A stretch of DNA of 53,534 nt from Sporolituus thermophilus DSM 23256. Its GTDB lineage: Bacteria; Bacillota; Negativicutes; Sporomusales; Thermosinaceae. Positions 37,928 to 44,514 of the stretch are shown one piece after another. Below the pieces are notes generated by a model, which did not search any database, was not told the DNA's origin, and worked only from the letters and a program-made list of their open reading frames with translations. The stretch is taken from assembly GCF_900102435.1 (NCBI RefSeq), contig NZ_FNBU01000022.1, positions 1-53,534 of the forward strand, in the 5' to 3' direction. Made by a program: the position numbers and the translations under genes. Each line of letters starts with the position of its first letter. Position 1 is the stretch's first letter.

Positions 37928-38140
37928 TTAGCCAAGCAAGCGCCGCAGTAAGTTTTCCGCCTCTTCCCGGGCCGTACGGGTGGCATCGCCGTCCACGGCC
38001 AGCGCCATGGTGAGGATATCGCCTTCCCTAACGCCCGACGGCAGCAGCCGGCGCGGCCATAGCGCCTGCACCTCCTCATCGCCGATTAAGAGTACCGCCT
38101 TGTCACCTTCAAAGCGGTCAATCACCACCTTAAGCTGCAT
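37928..38140 (-). CDS. DUF3006 small protein
   Basis: 70 residues: KVVIDRFEGDKAVLLIGDEE, a WPRRLLP turn, GDIL and an acidic/basic helical tail. The RFEGD...VLL pattern is that of DUF3006, small proteins often encoded next to ComEC-like metallo-beta-lactamase proteins, as here: the upstream MBL gene stops 1 base before this ATG and supplies its ribosome site. Function unknown. Confidence 0.85.
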   Translation of the reverse strand: MQLKVVIDRFEGDKAVLLIGDEEVQALWPRRLLPSGVREGDILTMALAVDGDATRTAREEAENLLRRLLG

Positions 38141-38141
38141 G

Positions 38142-39050
38142 TCATCCTTTCTCCTTGCTAATAGTATAGCCTTTACCGTCGGTTGTCACCGTTACCGTAC
38201 CGTCTTTGTCCGTGCGGTAAATTTTGAGTTTGCGCTCATTATATTTTTTTAACGTGCTGGGATGGGGATGATGGTAGTCATTGTTGGCTCCGACCGAAAT
38301 AATGACCGCCTCTGGCGCCACCGCCGCCAGGAAGGCAGGAGTGGACGAACTGCTGCTGCCGTGATGAGCGCTTTTAAGAACGGTACTCTTCAGTTCAGCG
38401 CTGCCACTTTTCAACATGCGCTCCTCCGCTTCTTTTTCGGCATCGCCGGTTAGCAGCATGGAAAAATTCCCATAAACCAGTTTGACAACAATGGAGTTAT
38501 TGTTTAAGTCGGATTCGGTACCTTGAATATATGGTTTTTCCGGCGCCAAGACCTTGAGTAGCGCGCCGCCGCCAATGTCAACCATCTGGCCGGCTGTCAG
38601 CACGCTAAACGGAATATTCTTTTTCTGGACTGTCTGCAGGTACTGGCGGTACAGGCCGGTCGTAGTAGTCTGGCCGCTGTCGTAAATCTGTTTAACCGGA
38701 AAGTTGTCGAAAATGGCCGCTGCGCCCCCGAGATGATCGGCATGGGGGTGGGTAATAATCAGTTTGTCCAGGGCGGCAATCCCTTCTTTTTTTATGTACT
38801 TAACCAATTGATCGCGGGCCGGAACATCACCGGTGTCAATAAGCACCGTCTGGTCGCCGGTACGGATGAGAATAGCGTCACCCTGCCCCACATCAAGCAC
38901 CTTGACTGTGACCGTTCCCGGCGCCGGCAGGCCAGGCGCCTTTTGCGGCTCAACCGCCGTTTTGCCCTGGCCGCCACACCCGGCTGCCATCAGCAAAAAT
39001 ACGGCCAGACAGACCGCGATTAGCCTGCGCCATCGTGATATTTTAGCCAT
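38142..39050 (-). CDS. ComEC/Rec2-like metallo-beta-lactamase-fold lipoprotein
   Basis: 302 residues. Signal peptide with lipobox LMAAGC near residue 25. MBL fold: VKVLDVGQGDAILIRTGDQT, metal motif THPHADHLGG (HxHxDH), LLTGDAEKEAEERML and LKSAHHGSSSSSTPAF with the second His site. This is the stand-alone form of the ComEC C-terminal domain, thought to hydrolyse phosphodiesters outside the membrane; substrate unproven. First of a two-gene unit with DUF3006. Confidence 0.9.
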   Translation of the reverse strand: MAKISRWRRLIAVCLAVFLLMAAGCGGQGKTAVEPQKAPGLPAPGTVTVKVLDVGQGDAILIRTGDQTVLIDTGDVPARDQLVKYIKKEGIAALDKLIITHPHADHLGGAAAIFDNFPVKQIYDSGQTTTTGLYRQYLQTVQKKNIPFSVLTAGQMVDIGGGALLKVLAPEKPYIQGTESDLNNNSIVVKLVYGNFSMLLTGDAEKEAEERMLKSGSAELKSTVLKSAHHGSSSSSTPAFLAAVAPEAVIISVGANNDYHHPHPSTLKKYNERKLKIYRTDKDGTVTVTTDGKGYTISKEKG

Positions 39051-39076
39051 ATGTTTCCTCCTCGCATAGGCAAATT

Positions 39077-39102
39077 AAAAATAGGCAGTCTCCCGCCTAT
39101 TT
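39077..39102 (-). terminator. terminator after ndoA
   Basis: AAATAGGC/GCCTATTT stem then TTAAT on the minus strand, 5 bases after the ndoA stop. T tract is short. Confidence 0.65.
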
Positions 39103-39106
39103 AAGC

Positions 39107-39457
39107 TTATAGCTGAACCAACCCCAAGCTAATGCGGATTGCTTCATCCACTTTGGCCATAATGTCTTCGCTGAGATGCGTAACTTTTTCCTTCAACCGT
39201 CGCTTGTCAATCGTGCGTAACTGTTCCAGCAGGACAACGCTATCTTTATCAAGGCTAAATTGTTTGGCGCTAATTTCTACATGCGTGGGCAGTTTGGCCT
39301 TAGAAATCTGGGAAGTAATGGCCGCTACAATGACGGTCGGACTATATTTATTGCCAACATCATTCTGGATGATTAGCACCGGACGGTGTCCACCCTGCTC
39401 GGAACCTACTACCGGGCTGAGATTAGCATAGTAAATATCCCCACGCTTTACAATCAT
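39107..39457 (-). CDS. ndoA: EndoA/MazF-type endoribonuclease toxin
   Basis: 116 residues, identical in length to Bacillus EndoA. Motifs: [52 protein letters not shown] and [13 protein letters not shown]. PemK/MazF fold; cleaves single-stranded RNA at short specific sequences. It follows the antitoxin gene after 3 bases. Confidence 0.97.
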   Translation of the reverse strand: MIVKRGDIYYANLSPVVGSEQGGHRPVLIIQNDVGNKYSPTVIVAAITSQISKAKLPTHVEISAKQFSLDKDSVVLLEQLRTIDKRRLKEKVTHLSEDIMAKVDEAIRISLGLVQL

Positions 39458-39460
39458 GAA

Positions 39461-39736
39461 CTATTCACGCTCCGTCAGCAAGGTGGGCATCAAATCATAG
39501 GCTTCAGCGTCGGCGACTAATCCTTCTTCGGCTAGCGCCAGATTGATTATGGCCATCTCCTGATATCCCTTCTTCATCATATCGCGTACCGTCTTGCGTT
39601 TTCGTTCCTCGATGTACAAGCGCATAGCTTCCCGAACAAATTGGCTGCGGCTTAACTTCTCCATGGCGATGATGCCGTCTACTTCCTGGAGAAGGCTGTT
39701 CGGGATACTAATCATGATACGCTTTAAGTCGGCCAC
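39461..39736 (-). CDS. ndoAI: EndoAI-type ribbon-helix-helix antitoxin
   Basis: 91 residues from the GTG at 39736 (GGGGGTGAG upstream). N-terminal RHH DNA-binding motif KRIMISIPNSLLQEVDGI, then SRSQFVREAMRLYIEERKR and a C-terminal acidic toxin-binding tail ending LTERE. Represses its own operon and inactivates EndoA by analogy with Bacillus. The ORF extends upstream without a ribosome site; the predicted promoter lies inside that extension, which excludes it. Confidence 0.93.
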   Translation of the reverse strand: MADLKRIMISIPNSLLQEVDGIIAMEKLSRSQFVREAMRLYIEERKRKTVRDMMKKGYQEMAIINLALAEEGLVADAEAYDLMPTLLTERE

Positions 39737-39776
39737 ACACTCACCCCCGCCGTACCACAGTCTTGATATAGTTTCA

Positions 39777-39806
39777 TTATATAAGCAGTTATATACTAGT
39801 GTCAAC
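39777..39806 (-). promoter_or_regulatory. sigma-A promoter of the ndoAI-ndoA operon
   Basis: Consensus TTGACA (39801-39806) and TATAAT (39777-39782) with 18 bases between, about 40 bases before the antitoxin GTG. Confidence 0.85.
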
Positions 39807-39904
39807 TTTTTTATATATTTTTATATATAAAATATGCCCTTCGCTCATCAATTATGCACCGCCATAGATAGTTATAACAGAAAGGTTCCGCCTTGACAAG
39901 CTTC

Positions 39905-41455
39905 TCATTCTTCCAGCAAGCCGGCATACGCCGCCGGCAGCGCCTGAGCCACATCGCCGGCCGCCATACCGACCTGACCGGCGTGCGCGGCAATATCGCC
40001 GGCAAGGCCGTGGAGATATACACCGGCGACAGCGGCGTCATGGCTGGACAATCCTTGGGCGATGAGGGCGGCAATCACTCCGGTCAGCACATCGCCGGTG
40101 CCACCGGTTGCCATACCGGCATTGCCACTTGTATTGATATATACTTCCCCATCCGGAAAAGCCACCACCGTCGGCGCCCCCTTGAGTACCACAATCGCCC
40201 CCCAATTATGCGCCGCCTGACGCGCCACACCAAGACGGTCCTGGTTGACCTGGGCGGGCGTAAGGCCGAGGAGCCGCCCCATCTCGCCGGGATGGGGCGT
40301 CAGTACGGCCAGGGCTGCGGTGTCCCGTAAAACATCGGTGTGACCGACGAGGGCATTCAACCCGTCTGCATCGATGACTAGCGGCTTTTCGCAGTTTCTG
40401 ACCACTTCCCGCACCGCCGCCATTGTTTCTTCCGCCCGTCCCAGGCCGGGACCAATGGCCAACACATCACAGCGGGCCGCCAGCTCGTCAATGTAGGGCA
40501 CCGCCTTCAGGCCGATAGCGCCGCCGATAATTTCCGGCAGCGGCCGTGTTATAATCTCGGTTAGTTTCATTTGCATGAGATTTAGCAGGCTCGCGGCAAC
40601 GCCCAGTGTTACCAGGCCGGCGCCGGCGCGAAGCGCACCCGTCGCCGCCAGAGCCGCCGCACCGGTATAGGCCTCTGATCCGGCCACAATGGCTACATGG
40701 CCGTTCACTCCTTTATGCGCCGCCGGATGCCGGCGCGGGATAAGCTGCTTCGCTTTGCGGACCGTGATGGCGTTTTGGCGGATAATCTCGGCACAAAGCA
40801 GCGCCGCGGGAATAGTAATGTCGGCTACCACTAGCCGGCCGGTGTATTCCGCCCCTGGGTAAAGCAGCAGCCCCGGTTTGGGCAGCCCAAAGGTAACGGT
40901 ATAGTCCGCCCTGACTGCCGTACCGCCGACTTGGCCGGTATCGGCGTGAACGCCGGAAGGAATGTCGGCCGCCACAACCGGTTTTCCGGCGCTGTTAATG
41001 ATCTCGACGGCTCGAGCCATATTGCCTTGGATACCGCCGCTAAACCCCGTCCCCAACATGGCGTCAATAATACAGTCGGCAAAAGTTGCCGCCACCCGCG
41101 CCATGTCCCAATCACGGTCGCCGGCCAGCGGCAGCACGTCAATCCCCATTTTCTTTACGATATTCAGATTGACCTGAGCATCGCCGGCCGTATCATTTTC
41201 GTCAAATACCAAAAAAACCTTTACTTTGGCCCCCAAATTGGCAAGATGGCGGGCGGCGACAAAACCGTCACCGCCATTATTGCCTTTGCCGGCAAAAACA
41301 CATATTTTCTTGTTGGCTGCATCGGTGAGAATGGACGCCACCTGCCGGGCGAGGGCGGCCCCTGCGTTTTCCATGAGAACAAGTCCCGGTATCCCGAAAT
41401 ATTCAATGGCCGCTTTGTCAATCCCCCGCATTTCGGCCGCGGTTGCTATTTTCAT
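39905..41455 (-). CDS. nnr: bifunctional NAD(P)H-hydrate epimerase / ADP-dependent dehydratase
   Basis: 516 residues. Repairs hydrated NAD(P)H. The N-terminal YjeF_N epimerase domain (about 1-215) has FAGKGNNGGDGFVAARHL; the C-terminal ribokinase-like dehydratase (about 230-510) has VAGSEAYTGAAALAATGAL, VIDADGLNAL and SGNAGMATGGTGDVLTG. GGAGGCG precedes the ATG, which overlaps the acpS stop as ATGA. The acpS-nnr pair is common in Firmicutes. Confidence 0.96.
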   Translation of the reverse strand: MKIATAAEMRGIDKAAIEYFGIPGLVLMENAGAALARQVASILTDAANKKICVFAGKGNNGGDGFVAARHLANLGAKVKVFLVFDENDTAGDAQVNLNIVKKMGIDVLPLAGDRDWDMARVAATFADCIIDAMLGTGFSGGIQGNMARAVEIINSAGKPVVAADIPSGVHADTGQVGGTAVRADYTVTFGLPKPGLLLYPGAEYTGRLVVADITIPAALLCAEIIRQNAITVRKAKQLIPRRHPAAHKGVNGHVAIVAGSEAYTGAAALAATGALRAGAGLVTLGVAASLLNLMQMKLTEIITRPLPEIIGGAIGLKAVPYIDELAARCDVLAIGPGLGRAEETMAAVREVVRNCEKPLVIDADGLNALVGHTDVLRDTAALAVLTPHPGEMGRLLGLTPAQVNQDRLGVARQAAHNWGAIVVLKGAPTVVAFPDGEVYINTSGNAGMATGGTGDVLTGVIAALIAQGLSSHDAAVAGVYLHGLAGDIAAHAGQVGMAAGDVAQALPAAYAGLLEE

Positions 41456-41835
41456 TTACTTTCGCCTCCCCACAAAACGACCTGCGCCGCCGCATAATGG
41501 CGGGCATGGGTCAAAGAAATATAAATGCGTTCAACCCCCTGCGCGGCGGCGGCCTGCGCAAAGCTGCCCATGAGCCGTACCTGGGGCTGTCCTTTCGCAT
41601 CGGGCAAAATCTCGATTTCCTGCCAGCGCCCGCCGGACAGACCGGTTCCCAGCGCCTTAAGCAGTGCCTCCTTACCGGCAAACCGGGCGCCATAAGAAGC
41701 AGCCCGCTGCCGTCCCCGCTCTTCACAGTAGGCCTGCTCGCCGGGTGTAAAAATTCGCCGCACGAAGGCATCGCTCTCAATAGCGGCCGCAATCCGTTCG
41801 ATTTCCACGATGTCTATGCCGATACCGATAATCAC
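41452..41835 (-). CDS. acpS: holo-[acyl-carrier-protein] synthase
   Basis: 127 residues from the GTG at 41835 (GGGGTGG upstream). Transfers phosphopantetheine from CoA to acyl carrier protein. Motifs: IGIGIDIVEIERIAA with the metal Asp, RIFTPGEQAYC, YGARFAGKEALLKALGTG (catalytic Glu) and ISLTHARHYAAA at the C-terminus. Cytosolic trimer in the family. Confidence 0.96.
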   Translation of the reverse strand: MIIGIGIDIVEIERIAAAIESDAFVRRIFTPGEQAYCEERGRQRAASYGARFAGKEALLKALGTGLSGGRWQEIEILPDAKGQPQVRLMGSFAQAAAAQGVERIYISLTHARHYAAAQVVLWGGESK

Positions 41836-42167
41836 CAAACCACCCCGTTAAATGCCATACATTTTTTCTATTCCCGTATCACAAGTTACTAATTGTAAGA
41901 TATGTAGTTTGGGCAAAATCTTTCCTGCCTGCTTTAGGCCCTGCAAGTTTTAAGGATACCTTCTTCTCACAGAAGTTGTTCTCTATTCCGCAAATTGTAT
42001 TCGGTTTTACCTGGCATATACCTCTTGCCGACACAAAAATTCTTTATTCATGGTCACGTTTTACTCACGCTCAGAGCGTCGCTCCCCTTGTCGCCGCACT
42101 CAAGCGACCCCGTTAGCCGTTCATTGTAGCCCTTCCTACTTTCGCCCGCTAATCCAACATTGATGAC
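41836..42167. other. non-coding gap with structured sequence upstream of acpS
   Basis: No plausible gene. On the minus strand it holds a GCAGGA motif (41923-41928, within GGCAGGAAAGATTTTGCC) and, at 42067-42108, two short hairpins: ACGCTC-N-GAGCGT (42067-42079) and GTCGC/GCGAC (42090-42094 with 42104-42108). A 23-codon frame reading toward DALSVSKT spans this part but has no start. It may be a dispersed repeat or a structured RNA; only one copy is in the window. Confidence 0.5.
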
Positions 42168-42201
42168 GAAAGGCTTATGCCGCAAAATGCATAAGCCTTT
42201 C
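42168..42201 (-). terminator. hairpin terminator after ptb
   Basis: GAAAGGCTTATGC and its complement (13-bp stem, 8-base loop) directly after the ptb stop. No strong T run follows (CTTTCGTC), so it may act as a stabiliser or factor-assisted stop. Confidence 0.6.
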
Positions 42202-42205
42202 AAGC

Positions 42206-43111
42206 TTAACCGAGCTGAGAGACGATAACGCCGAGAGCGATGGAGTTGAGTTTGGTTTGCGGGCTGTCCGCCCGGGAAGTGAGAATGACAGGCGCTTTGG
42301 CGCCGGCAATAATACCGCCGATTTGAGCCTTGGCAAAATATACGACCGATTTATACAGGGCATTGCCTGTTTCAATATTAGGAGCCAATAGAATGTCGGC
42401 CATTCCCGCCACCGGGCTGGTGATGCCCTTATGCCGGGCCGCCTCGGGCGATACAGCGTTATCCAGTGCCAAAGGCCCATCAATCAGGCAGCCTTTGAGC
42501 TGACCCCGGTCGGCCATTTTGGCCAGGATTGCCGCGTCCAATGTGGCTGGCATGTCAGGATTGGCCACTTCGACCGCGGCCAAAGGTGCCACCTTGGGCT
42601 GCTTTATCCCGAGCGCTTTCGCAACAATCACGGCATTTTGCACGATTTGCGCCTTCTGGCTAACATCGGGCGCAATATTCATAGCCGCATCGGTGAGGAG
42701 CATTAAACGGTCGTAACCGTCAATCTCCATAACCGCCACATGCGACAGCACCCGGCCGGTACGCAGTCCTATCTCTTTATCCAGCACGGCCCGCAGAATG
42801 TCGGCCGTGCTGATGAGGCCTTTCATGACCAGCTGGGCCTGGCCCGAACTGACAAGCGCCACGGCCTGCCTGGCCGCGGCCTTGGCATCCGGCTCATGGA
42901 CAATGTCAAACCCGCCAAGCTCAATCCCCGCCCTGCCGGCGGCCGCTTTGATTTTGTCCCGGTCGCCTACTAAAGCGGCCTGGGCCAGTCCATGCCGATA
43001 AGCATCGGCCAGCGCCAAGAGCACATCTTCATCTTCGGCGACAGCAACGGCAATCCGGGATGGACGCCCCCGCTGCGCTGCCTGCAGAACATCGCGAAAA
43101 GAACGCATCAT
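42206..43111 (-). CDS. ptb: phosphate butyryltransferase
   Basis: 301 residues, PTA_PTB family and the typical Ptb length. It exchanges CoA for phosphate on butyryl- or related acyl-CoA, linking to ATP formation by an acyl kinase. Motifs: VAVAEDEDVLLALADA, VMKGLISTADILRAVLD, LTDAAMNIAPDV, DGPLALDNAVSPEAA and LLAPNIETGNALYKS. AAAGGAGG precedes tandem ATGs. No butyrate kinase is adjacent, unlike the usual ptb-buk pair; branched-chain acyl substrates or a distant kinase are possible. It stands alone between two hairpins. Confidence 0.9.
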   Translation of the reverse strand: MMRSFRDVLQAAQRGRPSRIAVAVAEDEDVLLALADAYRHGLAQAALVGDRDKIKAAAGRAGIELGGFDIVHEPDAKAAARQAVALVSSGQAQLVMKGLISTADILRAVLDKEIGLRTGRVLSHVAVMEIDGYDRLMLLTDAAMNIAPDVSQKAQIVQNAVIVAKALGIKQPKVAPLAAVEVANPDMPATLDAAILAKMADRGQLKGCLIDGPLALDNAVSPEAARHKGITSPVAGMADILLAPNIETGNALYKSVVYFAKAQIGGIIAGAKAPVILTSRADSPQTKLNSIALGVIVSQLG

Positions 43112-43255
43112 GGAAAACTCCTCCTTTATAGCACGTCAAGCATCATTATGGCACAGAATGCCGAAGGCTGTAAATATTTGACGCACACCTTTGCGGCACA
43201 TTTACTTTTATTATGGATTGTCCAGTCTTTTTTCAAACCCAACTGCGTGAAAGGG

Positions 43256-43281
43256 AAAAGCCGCCGGGATGGGCGGCTTTT
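43256..43281. terminator. terminator between the siroheme reductase and ptb
   Basis: AAAAGCCGCC/GGCGGCTTTT stem; the plus strand continues TTTATAC, the minus strand CCC. It immediately follows the reductase stop. Confidence 0.75.
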
Positions 43282-44208
43282 TTATACTTTATTCAATTCG
43301 GACAACAGTTCTTCCAAGTCAATCCCGTGAATTCCCGCGGCCTTTTCGACGCTTTCCCCGCTCGCCGACGGGCAACCGAGGCAACCCATGCCATGAGCGC
43401 GAAAAACAGCAATGGTCCGGGGATTGTTGCGGATAATTTGGCCAATAATGCTGTCTTTGGTTATTTTGCCTGGCTGAACAGGCGCCGGTTTCTTTTCGCT
43501 TGCTGCAACCTGGCTAGCAGCTGGCTCGGCTTTTACCTCTTTCGCCCCTTGGAATAGGGCCAGTACGTCAGCGCGGAATTTTTCAAAGCCGATCCGGTCA
43601 ATCATTTGGCCAAGCCGTTCAATATCGGCGTTTTTCTTATAGTAATCAATCACGATTTCCACTAATTTTAGCACTTCGTCGTAAGTAAGATTTTCCGCCA
43701 ATTTATCGGCCAGACGCGGTTCGCGCCCGCAGGAGCCGCCTACCACTACCGTCCAGCCCGTTTCGGTGGCGAACACGCCGATGTCTTTGATATGCACTTC
43801 CGAGCAGGAGTTGGGACAGCCGGCTACCCCAATTTTCAACCGCGAAGGCATCTCCTGTTTATGATAGCGCCGGTCCAATTCCATCCCCAGTTTAATTGAA
43901 TCATCTAGGCCCCGCTTGCAAAACGCGCTGCCGGGGCACATTTTAACGCTGCGCACACAGTTAGCAAAAGACAGCGCCGGATTGACGCCCAGTTCTTCCC
44001 AAACCTTGTCGACATCTTCCGCTTTCAGGCCGATGATCATCATGCGCTGGGCCGACGTCATTTTGAGTGTAGCTCCGTATTTCTCCGCAATGTCGGCGTA
44101 TTTGCGGAGCTGCGCCGGTTTGATAAAGCCCCCGGGCACACTGGGGGTAATCGCATAGGTCCGCCGGCCTTCGCGGATTTTTTGGAGATTAGCTGCTTTC
44201 GGCATCAT
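43282..44208 (-). CDS. siroheme 4Fe-4S sulfite/nitrite reductase-like protein with C-terminal DUF1858
   Basis: 308 residues from the ATG at 44208 (GAGG 8 bases upstream; alternative starts within 9 bases). Half-size member of the nitrite/sulfite reductase family (AsrC/Fsr-like): N-terminal ferredoxin-like half (about 10-75) with GGFIKPAQLRKYADIAEKYG, and the cluster/siroheme motif CPGSAFC (CX5C, about 91-97) plus CPNSC (CX3C, about 131-135), the complete ligand set. Residues about 245-305 form a DUF1858 domain (IIRNNPRTIAVFRAHGMGC...), usually stand-alone and associated with hybrid-cluster proteins, joined by an Ala/Lys/Pro linker. Expected to reduce sulfite, nitrite or a related oxyanion; substrate unknown. 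Two Crp/Fnr-type sites lie upstream. Confidence 0.88.
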   Translation of the reverse strand: MMPKAANLQKIREGRRTYAITPSVPGGFIKPAQLRKYADIAEKYGATLKMTSAQRMMIIGLKAEDVDKVWEELGVNPALSFANCVRSVKMCPGSAFCKRGLDDSIKLGMELDRRYHKQEMPSRLKIGVAGCPNSCSEVHIKDIGVFATETGWTVVVGGSCGREPRLADKLAENLTYDEVLKLVEIVIDYYKKNADIERLGQMIDRIGFEKFRADVLALFQGAKEVKAEPAASQVAASEKKPAPVQPGKITKDSIIGQIIRNNPRTIAVFRAHGMGCLGCPSASGESVEKAAGIHGIDLEELLSELNKV

Positions 44209-44238
44209 ACTCATCACCTCAACTTATCATCTAGCTTA

Positions 44239-44244
44239 ATTGTA
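44239..44244 (-). promoter_or_regulatory. -10 box of the siroheme reductase gene
   Basis: TACAAT on the minus strand, about 30 bases before the start codon; no good -35, as expected for an activator-dependent promoter. Predicted transcript start near 44232. Confidence 0.6.
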
Positions 44245-44265
44245 CGATAAGCGGCCGGCAGCAGC

Positions 44266-44281
44266 TGTGACTTACGTCACC
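44266..44281. promoter_or_regulatory. Crp/Fnr-family operator (proximal)
   Basis: TGTGA-CTTACG-TCACC, i.e. the TGTGA-N6-TCAC pattern bound by Crp/Fnr-type regulators. Centre about 41 bases upstream of the predicted transcript start, the position used by class II activators. Confidence 0.7.
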
Positions 44282-44288
44282 CTGCCAA

Positions 44289-44304
44289 TGTGATACTCCT
44301 CACG
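44289..44304. promoter_or_regulatory. Crp/Fnr-family operator (distal)
   Basis: TGTGA-TACTCC-TCACG; same pattern as the proximal site and 23 bases centre-to-centre from it, about two helical turns. Confidence 0.65.
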
Positions 44305-44311
44305 CTAAGGA

Positions 44312-44440
44312 AACCAATCCGACTTGGTTTCCGGGCTTGAAATTCGTCTTTCCTGCCAACGTAGAAGCTGGCGTTTTTGAGGCAAAATTTGCCGTTCCTG
44401 CTGCCATGTCCGACGGGGCCAAGCGACTAGCCAGCTTCTA
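44312..44440 (-). other. structured leader element upstream of the siroheme reductase
   Basis: No gene. Contains a 9-bp hairpin GGAAACCAA/TTGGTTTCC, an 11-bp inverted repeat TAGAAGCTGGC (44362-44372) with GCCAGCTTCTA (44430-44440), a 13-base palindrome GGCAAAATTTGCC inside it, and two GCAGGA motifs on the minus strand (44351-44356, 44396-44401). Together with the terminator on one side and the Crp/Fnr sites on the other this accounts for the 306-bp gap. Confidence 0.5.
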
Positions 44441-44470
44441 ATGCAAATCCGAAACCAGTAAAAATAAATA

Positions 44471-44495
44471 AAAAAGCTCCCAGACCCGGGAGCTC
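44471..44495 (-). terminator. terminator after the CoA-disulfide reductase gene
   Basis: AGCTCCC/GGGAGCT stem with a 6-base loop and TTTTTT on the minus strand, 20 bases past the stop. Confidence 0.9.
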
Positions 44496-44514
44496 TCTTG
44501 CTTATAGCGTGTTT

